Of a stretch of 64,000 bases of DNA, positions 51,513 through 61,793 are shown piece after piece; the stretch's first letter is position 1, and every line of letters starts with the position of its first letter. This stretch comes from an uncultured Anaerolineae bacterium (GTDB lineage Bacteria > Chloroflexota > Anaerolineae > J036 > Brachytrichaceae). The notes beneath the pieces were generated by a model that saw nothing but the letters and a program-made list of their open reading frames with translations, did no database searches and was not told the origin of the DNA. Location of the stretch: NCBI GenBank assembly GCA_938034415.1, contig CALHLE010000046.1:1-64000 (forward strand), read 5' to 3'. Made by a program: the position numbers and the translations under genes.

Positions 51513-52058
51513 ATGATCCCCTTCGACCAATACGCCCGCCACGACGATTCGCGCATGTTCGAGTGGATTGACGGCGCGCTGGAACTGCTGCCTGCGCTTT
51601 CGCCGGCTCAGGAGCGCGTCCGCGATCTGTTGCTCGAGCTGCTGGGCGAATACGTCGAAATGAGCGGCATCGGGCTGGTCATCCCCGCGCCGTTCGCCAT
51701 CCGCATGCCGGAAGAGATGCGGCGCGGGCGCGAACCCGACCTGCTGTTCATCCCCAACGAGTTCGTCGAGACGGTGCAAGAAAGCTACGTGAACAGCCAC
51801 GGCGTGGGACTGGTGGTGGAAATCACCGACGCGCGCAACCGCCGGCTCGACAGGGTTGAGAAATTCCACGACTATCAGCTCGCCGGCATCCCCGAATACT
51901 GGATCATAGACGTGGAACGGCGCGAAGCGATCTTCTTCGTCTTGGAGCGTCGGCGCTACGCGCGCGTGCCAATGGACGAAACAGGCTACTATTATTCCCG
52001 CACCCTCAAAGGGTTCGCATTCAATCCGGCTTTACTTTGGTCATCCGACGCTGCCTGA
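51513..52058 (+). CDS. Uma2-family (PD-(D/E)XK-like) protein
   Basis: REPDLLFIP; LVVEITDARNRRLDRVEKFHDYQLAGIPEYWIID. Confidence 0.9.
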   Translation: MIPFDQYARHDDSRMFEWIDGALELLPALSPAQERVRDLLLELLGEYVEMSGIGLVIPAPFAIRMPEEMRRGREPDLLFIPNEFVETVQESYVNSHGVGLVVEITDARNRRLDRVEKFHDYQLAGIPEYWIIDVERREAIFFVLERRRYARVPMDETGYYYSRTLKGFAFNPALLWSSDAA

Positions 52059-53605
52059 TGCACCGTCTATACAACACGCTCGGCTGGTTGACAACTGCCG
52101 CCCTATTTGTCTCGCAGCTCTGGCTGTTCAAAGACTTTTCGGTTGACGACGCATTCATCACCTTTCGCTACGTGCGCCAGTTTGTTGCCGGTAATGGGCT
52201 GGTATACAACATTGGTGAACGAGTCGAGGGCTATTCAAACTTTTTATGGGTGATGCTGTTGTCACCAGCGGCGGCACTCAACGTGGACCTGCTATCGGCT
52301 GCGCGCGTCTTGGGCGTCGCGCTGAGCGTTGGCACACTGCTGCTCACCTACCGCCTTGCCAGCACGAGTCCTGCGCCCATCCTTGCGCCAATCATGCTCG
52401 CTGCCTACGCACCCTTCGCCGCCTGGACGATGGGCGGGCTGGAGACCGCGCTGTTTGCCTTCCTCGCCACAGTTAGCATTTACGCTTTCATCCGCGAGGA
52501 AGAGCGGGGGCATGGCGCCGCTTCAGGCTTGTTGTTCGGGCTGTTGGCGCTGGCTCGTCCAGAGGGTATCCTCTTCTTCGGCCTGGCCATCGTCTTTCGG
52601 CTACTGCGTATTTGGACGAGCAACATCCCCGCCGCTACGCCAGAAGGTCGCATAAACGAGGCGCACACCTCTAGACCTGCTCGACGGCATCCATCGCGGC
52701 AAGATGTGCTGCGGCTCATCGGATTCGCTGCACTGTTCATCCCACACTTCCTGTGGCGGCTGAGCTACTATGGTCAGCCGCTGCCTAACACAGTGTATGC
52801 CAAGGCGATGGGCCTACATCCACGCGCTTTCATGGAAGGCGGCTATTATCTGTTCAGCGGCGCTGTGGCGCTGGGCGGATTGGGCTTCCTGATTATCCCG
52901 ATCACGCTCGTCGCGCTCAAGAGGCGCACCCTGCGCCACGACTTCTTGCTCGCGTGCGTCGCAGCCTATGCACTCTTTATCTTCGCCGGCGGCGGCGACT
53001 GGATGCCGATGCAGCGTTTTTGGGTGCATGTCGCGCCGCTGCTGTTCGCGCTTGCGCACGCCGGCTTGATGGCCCTGGCTGCCTTGATCTGGCCGCCGCG
53101 ACCGATCTTAGTCGGCGTCGGGCTGGCGCTGGCGCAGGTTGCTTTCCTCTATTTCGGCGCGCTCGACGCGCGTTTCGTGCAAGGCGTGGGCCGGGCAGAA
53201 GCAACGCAAGGCCCCACCATGGTGGATTATTTGCGCGAGCGATGGCGGCCAGGTGATGTGCTGGCCGTCAGTGACGCCGGCGAACTGGCCTATGTGCTCC
53301 CGCTCGAGGCGCGCGTCGTAGATATGTTTGGCCTGACCGATGCACATATCGCCCGTCGGAAGCCAGAGTTCCCCAGCGGCCTGTTTGGGCGCGGCGACGG
53401 GTTCGGAAAGTGGGATATAGACTATGTGCTTGCGCAGAATCCGCGCTTCATCCAAGTGCATGTGATCGCGAAGGCGGCCGACGGAACTTTCATTGTTGCC
53501 CACACCTCGAACCGCCTGCTGATGAACGACCCGCGCTTCAAGGCGCGCTACCGGCAAGTTGCCGATACCCCTGAACTGCGAGGTCTGTTCGAGCGCATCC
53601 AGTGA
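52058..53605 (+). CDS. Multi-TM glycosyltransferase (GT-C fold-like)
   Basis: DFSVDDAFITFRYVRQFVAGNGLVYNIGERVEGYSNFLWVMLL; many TM segments; 1-nt overlap (TGATG) with Uma2. Confidence 0.75.
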   Translation: MHRLYNTLGWLTTAALFVSQLWLFKDFSVDDAFITFRYVRQFVAGNGLVYNIGERVEGYSNFLWVMLLSPAAALNVDLLSAARVLGVALSVGTLLLTYRLASTSPAPILAPIMLAAYAPFAAWTMGGLETALFAFLATVSIYAFIREEERGHGAASGLLFGLLALARPEGILFFGLAIVFRLLRIWTSNIPAATPEGRINEAHTSRPARRHPSRQDVLRLIGFAALFIPHFLWRLSYYGQPLPNTVYAKAMGLHPRAFMEGGYYLFSGAVALGGLGFLIIPITLVALKRRTLRHDFLLACVAAYALFIFAGGGDWMPMQRFWVHVAPLLFALAHAGLMALAALIWPPRPILVGVGLALAQVAFLYFGALDARFVQGVGRAEATQGPTMVDYLRERWRPGDVLAVSDAGELAYVLPLEARVVDMFGLTDAHIARRKPEFPSGLFGRGDGFGKWDIDYVLAQNPRFIQVHVIAKAADGTFIVAHTSNRLLMNDPRFKARYRQVADTPELRGLFERIQ

Positions 53606-53614
53606 ACAAACGCT

Positions 53615-54982
53615 ATGCCAATCGTCACCCCCAAACCGATGAGTGGTTTTCCCGAGCTGCTGCCGGAGCAGCAGCTCGTGTTCAACCGCTGTCTGGACAT
53701 CGTCCGTCACACCTTCGAGCGCTACGGCTTTGCGCCGATCGAGACGCCGGCTGTTGAACGCAAGGACGTGCTCACTTCCAAGGGCGGCAACGAGAAGGAA
53801 ATCTACGCCCTATCGCGCCTGTCCGCCGGGCCGGGCGAGAGCGCCGAGACGGAGTTCGCCCTACACTTCGACCTGACCGTGCCGCTGGCGCGTTACGTGG
53901 CCCAGCACAAAGACAGGCTGACCTTCCCCTTCCGGCGTTATCAGATTCAAAAAGTTTGGCGCGGCGAACGCCCCCAATCCGGCCGCTACCGCGAGTTGTA
54001 TCAGTGCGACATTGACGTGATCGGTCGCGGTTCGGTCAGCTTGATGACCGACGCCGAGATCCCCAGCGTGATCTACCACGTCTTCCGCGAGATGGACATC
54101 GGCCAGTTCATCGTGCGCATCAACAATCGCCGGCTGCTGCAAGGATTCTTCGATGCCGCCGGCGTGCCGGCGGAACGCAAGATCGAGGTGTTGCGCGCGG
54201 TGGACGCCCTGGAAAAGATCGGGCGCGACGCCGTGGCGCACGCGCTGGTCAACAAGATCGGCTTGAGCGAGACGACGGCCGGCCGCATCCTGGACTTCCT
54301 GGATAGCAGCCGAGGCGCACACACCGATGACGTGCTGCGCGCGCTGCGCGCGCAAATCGAAAGCGGGCAGATCCACAACGAGGATTTCGCCCGCGGCGTA
54401 GAGGAGTTGCAGACCGTCGTCGAGGGCATGCGCAGCCTGGGTGTGCCGGACGACTACTTTGAGGTTGACCTGAGCATCGCGCGCGGGTTGGACTACTACA
54501 CCGGCACGGTATACGAGACTCGCCTGGTGGCGCATCCCAGCCTGGGCAGCATCTGTTCGGGCGGGCGCTACGATGACCTAGCCAGCTACTTCACCGACGA
54601 AAGACTGCCCGGCGTTGGCATCTCGATCGGCCTGAGCCGGCTGGTGCTGCGCCTGCTGGACGCTGGCGTGCTCAAGACCGGCCCTGCGACGCCGGCGCTG
54701 GTGCTGGTCACGACGATGGACCCAGCGCACATGCAGGACTACCTGCGGATCGGCGCTGAGCTACGCGCGCGCGGCATCGCTACCGAGGTGTATCTGGAGA
54801 AAGCCCGACTGGGCGATCAGTTGAAGTACGCCAGTCGCAAAGGCTTCCGCTTCGCGGTGATCGCCGGCGAGGCCGAGTTTGCCGCTGACTACGTGAAAGT
54901 GAAGAACCTGGCCACCGCCAACGAGATCGCGCTGCAGCGCAACGAAGCCGCAGCAGCGCTGGCCGAGATGGTGCAGGCATGA
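53615..54982 (+). CDS. hisS: Histidyl-tRNA synthetase
   Basis: GFPELLPEQQLVFNRCLDIVRHTFERYGFAPIETPAVE; FRRYQIQKVWRGERPQSGRYREL; SIARGLDYYTGTVYE. Confidence 0.96.
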   Translation: MPIVTPKPMSGFPELLPEQQLVFNRCLDIVRHTFERYGFAPIETPAVERKDVLTSKGGNEKEIYALSRLSAGPGESAETEFALHFDLTVPLARYVAQHKDRLTFPFRRYQIQKVWRGERPQSGRYRELYQCDIDVIGRGSVSLMTDAEIPSVIYHVFREMDIGQFIVRINNRRLLQGFFDAAGVPAERKIEVLRAVDALEKIGRDAVAHALVNKIGLSETTAGRILDFLDSSRGAHTDDVLRALRAQIESGQIHNEDFARGVEELQTVVEGMRSLGVPDDYFEVDLSIARGLDYYTGTVYETRLVAHPSLGSICSGGRYDDLASYFTDERLPGVGISIGLSRLVLRLLDAGVLKTGPATPALVLVTTMDPAHMQDYLRIGAELRARGIATEVYLEKARLGDQLKYASRKGFRFAVIAGEAEFAADYVKVKNLATANEIALQRNEAAAALAEMVQA

Positions 54983-55821
54983 TCCAGGCGGTTGGCGTCC
55001 TCGATCATCCCAAGCTGCCGGCAACCGGCGAAGTGGCCGACGCAATCAGCGCAGCGCTGCGCGAATGGGGTGTGCTGGCCTATCGCGCCAAGACATGGGA
55101 CACACCGGCGCTCGAAGCGATCATGCCCCAGGTAGACCTGATCGTCGTGCTGGGCGGCGATGGCAGCACACTGCGCGCCGCTCGCGTGGCTGCGCCGCAC
55201 GACGTGCCGGTCGCCTCGGTCAACATGGGCCGGTTGGGCTTTTTGTCGGAGATGACCCCAGCTAACTGGCGGGAAACGCTACGGCGCATGATCGCGGGCG
55301 ATTACTGGCGCGAAGAACGCATCATGATCCACGCCGAGGCATATCGTGAGGAGACGATGCTGAGCGCGCACGAAGCGCTGAACGATGTGGTGGTCAGTCG
55401 CGGCACGCTCGCGCGCATTGTGCGCCTAGGCGTGCATGTGGACGGCAGCCGTCTAACGACCTTCGCCTGCGACGGCCTGATCGTGGCCACGCCGACCGGC
55501 AGCACGGCATACGCGCTGGCCGCCGGCGGGCCGATCCTGCCCCCCACCCTACAGAACTTCGTGCTCGTCCCGATCGCACCGCACCTCAGCCTAGACAAGC
55601 CGGTCGTGCTGTCGCAAGGTTCCACGGTCGAGATCGTCATCCACACCGACCACCAGGCCATCCTGACCGCCGACGGCCAGCATGAGACGACGCTCAAGGA
55701 CGGCGACCGCGTGCGGGTGCGCGCCAGCGAGCACGTGGCCGTGTTTGCGCGCGTGCAACCTCCGTCGTATTTCTACCGCACCCTGATGGCCCGCTTAAAG
55801 GGCGAAGGGTGCGAGCATTGA
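54979..55821 (+). CDS. nadK: NAD kinase
   Basis: LIVVLGGDGSTLRAAR; VNMGRLGFLSEM; CDGLIVATPTGSTAYALAAGGPILPP; 4-nt overlap with hisS. Confidence 0.95.
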   Translation: MIQAVGVLDHPKLPATGEVADAISAALREWGVLAYRAKTWDTPALEAIMPQVDLIVVLGGDGSTLRAARVAAPHDVPVASVNMGRLGFLSEMTPANWRETLRRMIAGDYWREERIMIHAEAYREETMLSAHEALNDVVVSRGTLARIVRLGVHVDGSRLTTFACDGLIVATPTGSTAYALAAGGPILPPTLQNFVLVPIAPHLSLDKPVVLSQGSTVEIVIHTDHQAILTADGQHETTLKDGDRVRVRASEHVAVFARVQPPSYFYRTLMARLKGEGCEH

Positions 55822-55828
55822 GCATGCC

Positions 55829-56950
55829 ATGCACCCACTCGTCGCTTACCTGAATGCGCAGCTTCCGACGATGACCGAGCTGCTGACGCGGATCGTGAGC
55901 CTCGAATCGTTCAGCGCCGACAAGGCCGGCGTGGACGCAGTTGCCCGGCTGATCGCCCAAGAGCTGCGAGCGCGCGGCGCCGAGGTGACGGTCTTCCCAC
56001 AGACCACCACCGGCGACCACGTGCTGGGCGTCTTCAATCGCGGCGCGGGATCGCCGATCGCCATGATCCTGCACATGGACACCGTGCATCCACCCGGCTC
56101 GTTCGCGGCGCGCTACAAGATCGAAGACGGCAAGATGTACGGCCCCGGTGTGTTCGACATGAAGGCCAGCCACGTCATCGCGCTCTATGCCGTGCAAGCC
56201 TTGCAGGCGCTGGGCCAAATGCCCCAGCGCGAGATCCGCATGCTGTTCACCAGCGACGAAGAGATCGGCAGCTTCACGTCCGAAGCGCTGATCGTGGAAC
56301 AGGCGCGCGGCGCACAACTGGTGATGGTGATGGAGCCAGCGTTGGCCGACGGCCGGCTCAAGTCGTCACGGCGCGGCGTGGGCAATTTCACCGTCGTCGC
56401 GCATGGGCGCGCGTCGCACGCCGGCGGCGGCCACGAGCGCGGCATCAACGCCATCCAGGAGATGGCCCATCACATCCTGGCCATTCAAGCGCTGACGGAC
56501 TACCGGCGCGGCATCGCAACCACGGTGAGCGAGATCAAGGGCGGCATCGCCCACAACGTAGTGCCCGACCGCTGCGAAATCCACGTGGACGCTCGCGCCA
56601 ACGCGCAGGCCGACGCCGACTGGCTCACCCAGCAAATCTACAGCTTACGGCCGGTCTTGCCCGGCGCACAATTGGAGATTAGCGGCAAGTTCGAGCGCCC
56701 GCCGATGGAATGCAACGCCGAGCGACTGACCATCTTCGAGCGCATGAAGCAGATCGCTGCGCCGATTCTCACGCTGGAACACGGCCCGAGCGGCGCCGGC
56801 AGCGACGCCGCCTTCACCGCCCCGATCGCACCGACGATGGACGGCCTAGGCGCAGTGGGCGACGGCCTGCACGCAGCCGACGAGCACATCATCCTCTCAT
56901 CCCTCGTCGAGCGCGCGGCCATGAACGCGCTGATTTTGCAGGGGTGGTAG
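55829..56950 (+). CDS. M20-family metallopeptidase (glutamate carboxypeptidase-like)
   Basis: MILHMDTVHPPGSF; GPGVFDMKASHVIALYA; FTSDEEIGS; SHAGGGHERGINAI. Confidence 0.93.
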   Translation: MHPLVAYLNAQLPTMTELLTRIVSLESFSADKAGVDAVARLIAQELRARGAEVTVFPQTTTGDHVLGVFNRGAGSPIAMILHMDTVHPPGSFAARYKIEDGKMYGPGVFDMKASHVIALYAVQALQALGQMPQREIRMLFTSDEEIGSFTSEALIVEQARGAQLVMVMEPALADGRLKSSRRGVGNFTVVAHGRASHAGGGHERGINAIQEMAHHILAIQALTDYRRGIATTVSEIKGGIAHNVVPDRCEIHVDARANAQADADWLTQQIYSLRPVLPGAQLEISGKFERPPMECNAERLTIFERMKQIAAPILTLEHGPSGAGSDAAFTAPIAPTMDGLGAVGDGLHAADEHIILSSLVERAAMNALILQGW

Positions 56951-56989
56951 TAAAGGGCCATCGGCTCAAGCCTCGTGAGCACTTGTACA

Positions 56990-57016
56990 GTGGGCGAAGG
57001 CAGTGCCTTCGCCCAC
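56990..57016. repeat. Palindrome GTGGGCGAAGGCA-G-TGCCTTCGCCCAC
   Basis: 13-bp perfect arms between convergent genes; same family as 1882-1912. Confidence 0.85.
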
Positions 57017-57044
57017 CCGGAGCAGTGCCTCACCTACCCCAGCT

Positions 57045-58310
57045 TTATCGGCCCGGATCCATCAGCGCTATGGCAGCCTTCACCTGCGGATCGTCTTCCA
57101 ACGCATAGCGCCACCATTCGACGTTCACCAGCCGGTCAGGCTGCACGCCCTGCCCCTCCAGGAAACGGCCGTTCGGATCGCGGTAGTGCTTCACCGCAAC
57201 CCACAGCACCGAGCCATCGGGCAAACGCAGCGCCTGCAGCATTTCAACGTTGCCCGGCGTGGGCATCCCCACCACACGCGCCCGACCGCTTGCCTGCATG
57301 ACCGCGACGAAGATGTCGCCGGAGCTGTTCGTCCCCGGGCCGGCCAGCACCACGACCGGCACGCCGTCCAGCGCGCGAATCGTCCTGCCGCGCGGAATTG
57401 TGTAAGCGTCTGCCTCGCCGGATCGGCTCACGTAGCTGCCGGCTGAGCCGCCGTCAATGAGCAAGGCGAGCACATCCACCATCTGCCCGATGATGCCGCC
57501 GTCGTTTGCGCGCATGTCCACGATCAGGCCGTTCAGCCGGCCATCGCGCAGCAAGCGCAACAGCGCCTCACGCACGCGCATTGACGCAGTAAACGAAAGG
57601 AAGTCGTAGATCGCCAGATAGCCGATGTCGCCGGGCAGACGGCGGGCAACCACCGGCGGCGGGATGAGCGAGGTCGAATAGGTCTCGCGCTCGATGGGTA
57701 CCTCGCGCGGCGCGCCGTTGGGCGGCTGCACCGTGACGCGCACAACGCCTGTGTGGCCATAGAGCAGATGCGCGCGGTCCTCCCGATCCAGGCGGACGCC
57801 CTCAACGGCCACGATGCGATCACCGGGCTTGAGCACTGCTTCGGCCTTCGAGTTGGGGATGACCTGCAACACCAGCAAGCTGTGATCTGGCATTCGGCGC
57901 AAGCTGGCCGCTAGGCCGGTGACCGAGGCCGCCCCGCTGCCCAAACGATAGCTTTGCAACGCGCTGGCCTGTTGCGGTGGCAGGAAGGTCGAGTGCCCGT
58001 CGTCCAGCCGGCTGACCATCTCCACCATGAGGCTGTAGAACTCCGACAAAGTCTGCGCTGCGCGCACTTTTGGCTCATACTCCTCACGGATAGCCTGCCA
58101 GTCCAGGCCGTTGAAATTGGGATCGACGTAGTGATCGTGGACAAACTGCCACGTGCGCATAAACACCTGCCGGGCGCGGTCGAGCTTGAACGGTTGCAGC
58201 GGGGCGGCGAAGGGCGACGACGGCTGCGCCCATGCCATGCCGGCGGGCGCTGTCAAGCTGGCAAGCGCAAGGATGAGGGAGAGGAATACCTTGATGCAAG
58301 CGTAGGTCAT
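57045..58310 (-). CDS. S41-family C-terminal processing peptidase-like secreted protein
   Basis: Signal peptide; PDZ-like VLQVIPNSKAEAVLKPGDRIVAVEG; VVVLAGPGTNSSGDIFVAVM (nucleophile region). Confidence 0.88.
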   Translation of the reverse strand: MTYACIKVFLSLILALASLTAPAGMAWAQPSSPFAAPLQPFKLDRARQVFMRTWQFVHDHYVDPNFNGLDWQAIREEYEPKVRAAQTLSEFYSLMVEMVSRLDDGHSTFLPPQQASALQSYRLGSGAASVTGLAASLRRMPDHSLLVLQVIPNSKAEAVLKPGDRIVAVEGVRLDREDRAHLLYGHTGVVRVTVQPPNGAPREVPIERETYSTSLIPPPVVARRLPGDIGYLAIYDFLSFTASMRVREALLRLLRDGRLNGLIVDMRANDGGIIGQMVDVLALLIDGGSAGSYVSRSGEADAYTIPRGRTIRALDGVPVVVLAGPGTNSSGDIFVAVMQASGRARVVGMPTPGNVEMLQALRLPDGSVLWVAVKHYRDPNGRFLEGQGVQPDRLVNVEWWRYALEDDPQVKAAIALMDPGR

Positions 58311-58509
58311 GGTCAGTTCTGCAACTTAGTGGTCTATGATGTAAGCGCCAACCAGGACAGGCGCTAACAAAGGCCGTATGTTAGCGGATGATCCGAAAAT
58401 CCGGCATCCCATCACGCGCATCTTCATCCGATCCGGATTCCCTGGGAATGGCGCAGAAGTCCCTTGGGGTAAGGGCTGCGCCTCGCCGCCACGCGCAACC
58501 ATACGACCG

Positions 58510-59634
58510 TCAAAACGGCCGGAGTGTGAAGATGGAGAGGAGCACGATGAACGCGCCGATGAAGGCAACGTTGCGCCGCAGGTCCAGCGGCGTGATGTCG
58601 TTCAGCGGCTGAGCGTGGTTGAGGCCGCTGAACAGCGCGAAGGCCATCCAGATCAACCACGTCGGCGATACGGTCAGGCCGAGCACGGCCATAATCGCCA
58701 CTGTTGCCAGGCCAACCCGGCGCGCCCATTGGCGTCCCAACGCAGCGTAAGCAATGTGGCCGCCATCAAGCTGACCGACCGGCAACAGGTTCAGCGCAGT
58801 GACTACCAGGCCAAAGCGGGCCGCAAGCAGCACCGGATTCATGATGATGCCATAGTCCATAGCTTCCGGCCGGAATAGCGCGATCAACAGGGTAATCAGA
58901 TAGGAGCGCGTCGGCGGCGGGGGATCGTTAGTCAGCGTCGCTGCAGTCAGGCCGGCCACGAACAGCGGCACGGCAACCAGCAAGCCTGCGATCGGCCCGC
59001 CGATGCCAACGTCGAACAGCGCCCGCCGGTTCTCCACCGCGCCGCGCATTTGGATGAATGCGCCAAATGTGCCGAGAGTGCCCGGCAGCGGCACCGGAAT
59101 GAAATAGGGCAGTGTGACCGGTACGCCATGCCGCCGGGCTTGCACGTAGTGCCCGAACTCGTGCACGGCCAGGATGGCCAGCAAGGTGAGCGAGAATGGG
59201 ACGCCACTCGCCAGAATTGAGGGCAACGACAGGTCGCCGCCCTGCGTGAGCGCCGCCGCGAACATGCCGCCGAAGAGCGTGGTAGTGAGCACCGTCGCCA
59301 GAAACAGCAGCAAATTCACCCACGGCCGCTGGGTCAGCAGCGCCTGCAGGCTCCCTCTGATCGCCATCACCTCCTGGCGCTCATGCGAGTCGCTTTCGCG
59401 CAGCAACGGCACGTAACCGAGATCAGCGAAGCGCGCCTTGAGCCGGTCGAACGCTTCCTGTGCGCCAATGCGCAAGCAGCCCTTAAAGGCAACGGCCTGG
59501 CCGGCGGCCAGCTCCTGCAACTCTTCGATGGCCATGACCTCGGCCACACGCGCGCGCAGCAGCATCAGCGCTTCGTTGCCGTCGGGTAGGCGATCGGGCG
59601 CCGCGCCGGCAGCGTAGATGTCGGGATCGTTCAT
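58510..59634 (-). CDS. M50-family site-2-type membrane metalloprotease
   Basis: LAVHEFGHYVQARRHG (HExxH); LLPVGQLDGGHIAYA. Confidence 0.92.
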   Translation of the reverse strand: MNDPDIYAAGAAPDRLPDGNEALMLLRARVAEVMAIEELQELAAGQAVAFKGCLRIGAQEAFDRLKARFADLGYVPLLRESDSHERQEVMAIRGSLQALLTQRPWVNLLLFLATVLTTTLFGGMFAAALTQGGDLSLPSILASGVPFSLTLLAILAVHEFGHYVQARRHGVPVTLPYFIPVPLPGTLGTFGAFIQMRGAVENRRALFDVGIGGPIAGLLVAVPLFVAGLTAATLTNDPPPPTRSYLITLLIALFRPEAMDYGIIMNPVLLAARFGLVVTALNLLPVGQLDGGHIAYAALGRQWARRVGLATVAIMAVLGLTVSPTWLIWMAFALFSGLNHAQPLNDITPLDLRRNVAFIGAFIVLLSIFTLRPF

Positions 59635-59702
59635 CGAAGGGCAACTTTAGCCCAGGGAGATGAGAAAGGGGTAAACAACGCCTTTGCCTGCTCGAGCGCG
59701 CT

Positions 59703-60671
59703 TCACGCTGCGCACGCGGCCAGTCCGGCGCGCAGCGCATCCTCCTGCTGCTTAAGGTTACGCCCGATGAACTGGATGAAGCGTTGGCCACTGGCGGCCC
59801 CAGCAGGCAGCCGCTCCAACCCAAACCGGCGCGGCACAAAGTTGAACAGCGATGGGCTACTGTCGCCGGCCACTTGCACGAAGCCTTTGGCGCGGTATAC
59901 ATCGCGCACCGCCTCGCTGCGCAGGAAGGCCGCTAGCTTGTCCTCGTCAAGCAACTCAGGAGCGGACAGCGTCACGCTTTCAATCTCGTCATGGCGCAGG
60001 TGGTCATGGTCGTGTTCGTGTTCATGTTCATGCGCGTGGTCATCAGTTGGCGCGGCGAGGTCGCGCGCAGCATGTGCGGCGTGCGCGCCGAATAGCACAT
60101 GCAGCGGCGCATCAGCGTAGCGGGTCGGGATGATGGCGCATTTGCGATTGAAGCGACGCACCTGCGCCTCGACCTGAGCCAGTTGTTCGGGCGTCACCAG
60201 ATCGCGCTTGTTGAGCAACACGAAGTCGGCCATGTACACCTGTGTCTCCACCGCCGCCGAGTAACGCATGTATTCGAGGAAGCGCTCGGCGTCTATCACG
60301 GTGATGACCGAATCCAGCCGCAGACGCGGATGATGCAAGCCGTGCAGCACAGCCTGGGGGTTGGTCACCCCGCTGCTCTCAACCACGACCATATCGGGCT
60401 GATGCGCCTCAATGATTTGGCGCAGGGTCGCCTCGAATTCGCCGCGGATGGTGCAGCAGATGCAGCCGGACGAGAGGCGCGCTACGATGCCGGCTTCACC
60501 CACTTCTTGCGCGAGCAGTTGACCGTCTACATCAACGTCGGCCAGGTCGTTGACGATGAAGGCGATGCGCCGGCCGGCGGCGAAGTCGCTGCGAATCAGA
60601 TTTCTCAGCAGCGTGGTTTTGCCCGCGCCGAGGAAGCCGGTCACCACAACATAGGCAATGCGATACGCCAT
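59703..60671 (-). CDS. G3E GTPase, COG0523/CobW-like (paralogue C) with His-rich tract
   Basis: [60 protein letters not shown]. Confidence 0.93.
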   Translation of the reverse strand: MAYRIAYVVVTGFLGAGKTTLLRNLIRSDFAAGRRIAFIVNDLADVDVDGQLLAQEVGEAGIVARLSSGCICCTIRGEFEATLRQIIEAHQPDMVVVESSGVTNPQAVLHGLHHPRLRLDSVITVIDAERFLEYMRYSAAVETQVYMADFVLLNKRDLVTPEQLAQVEAQVRRFNRKCAIIPTRYADAPLHVLFGAHAAHAARDLAAPTDDHAHEHEHEHDHDHLRHDEIESVTLSAPELLDEDKLAAFLRSEAVRDVYRAKGFVQVAGDSSPSLFNFVPRRFGLERLPAGAASGQRFIQFIGRNLKQQEDALRAGLAACAA

Positions 60672-60674
60672 TCC

Positions 60675-61793
60675 TTATCCGCCCGAAAACGACTTCGGCC
60701 AGTTGCGGCGCACCCACTCAAGCGCACGTTGCAGCTTGTCGTCGCTGGCCGCCTCAACCGCGCTGACGCGACAGGCGTCAAACAACTTGCGCAGGGCCTC
60801 GCCATCTACGCCGCCATAGCTGCCGATGACCACGATTTGCGTGCGTGGCTTTTGCGTCTGCCATGGCTCACCGATGGTCAGGGTAGCGCGCCGGCCGACC
60901 ACCTGCATCAGCGCTTTGCGATCAGGAGCTTCCTTCAAATATACGATGCCCTTCGCACGGTAGATCGTCGTCGGCAACGCATCTACAGCGTCGCACAGCG
61001 CTTCATACACCAGCGGCTCATCGGCCTTGTAGTGCCAAGTGTTGAACACGAGCGTGTGATCGTGATGATGGTCGTGGTCGTGGTCGTGGTCATGCGCATG
61101 GTCGTGCTCGCCTTCGCTGCCGCGCCCGTGAACCTCGTGGGTGTGTATGTCGCGCTGTTCACGTCGGGCCAGCTTCTCGATCGCGAACTCGCCGACGCCG
61201 AGTAGCAATTCCAGCGGCACCTGGCCGTAGGTCGTCTCTAGGATGCGCGCGCGGGGCGCCACTTCGTCAATCCAGTCTTTCACCTTCTGTAATTGCTCCG
61301 GCGTCACCAGGTCAACCTTGTTCAACACCACGATGTCGGCCGCGCTCACCTGATCTATGGCCAGCATGGCATTATCATCGCGGAGGTCGCGAATCTGCTC
61401 GGCATCTACCACCGTGATGATGCTATCCACCCGCACATAAGGATGCAGGGCAGGCAGGAAGAACGACTGCGCTACGGCATACGGGTCGGAGACGCCGCTG
61501 GTTTCGATGAGGATATATTCCGGCGGCGGTTCGCGCTCGAGCAGGTTGAGGACGGCGCGCACTAAATCATCGCGGATGGTGCAGCAGATGCAGCCGTTCG
61601 CCAAGCTGACGGTTTCCCCTTCGACGCCTACGATCAGTTCAGCGTCAATGTTGACCGCGCCGAAATCGTTCACCAACACGGCCACGCGCAGGCCGTGGTC
61701 GCCTTTCAAGATGCGGTTGAGAAGCGTCGTCTTGCCAGCGCCGAGGAAGCCGGTCAGAATCGTAATCGGGACGGGTTTGGGTTTCTTGCTCAT
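60675..61793 (-). CDS. G3E GTPase, COG0523/CobW-like (paralogue B) with His-rich tract
   Basis: [57 protein letters not shown]. Confidence 0.94.
   Translation of the reverse strand: MSKKPKPVPITILTGFLGAGKTTLLNRILKGDHGLRVAVLVNDFGAVNIDAELIVGVEGETVSLANGCICCTIRDDLVRAVLNLLEREPPPEYILIETSGVSDPYAVAQSFFLPALHPYVRVDSIITVVDAEQIRDLRDDNAMLAIDQVSAADIVVLNKVDLVTPEQLQKVKDWIDEVAPRARILETTYGQVPLELLLGVGEFAIEKLARREQRDIHTHEVHGRGSEGEHDHAHDHDHDHDHHHDHTLVFNTWHYKADEPLVYEALCDAVDALPTTIYRAKGIVYLKEAPDRKALMQVVGRRATLTIGEPWQTQKPRTQIVVIGSYGGVDGEALRKLFDACRVSAVEAASDDKLQRALEWVRRNWPKSFSGG

Noticed and set aside
60099-61205. 368-aa ORF antisense to the G3E GTPases
   Set aside because: Its VVVVVVV-like stretch is the reverse complement of the His/Asp tract; shadow ORF.
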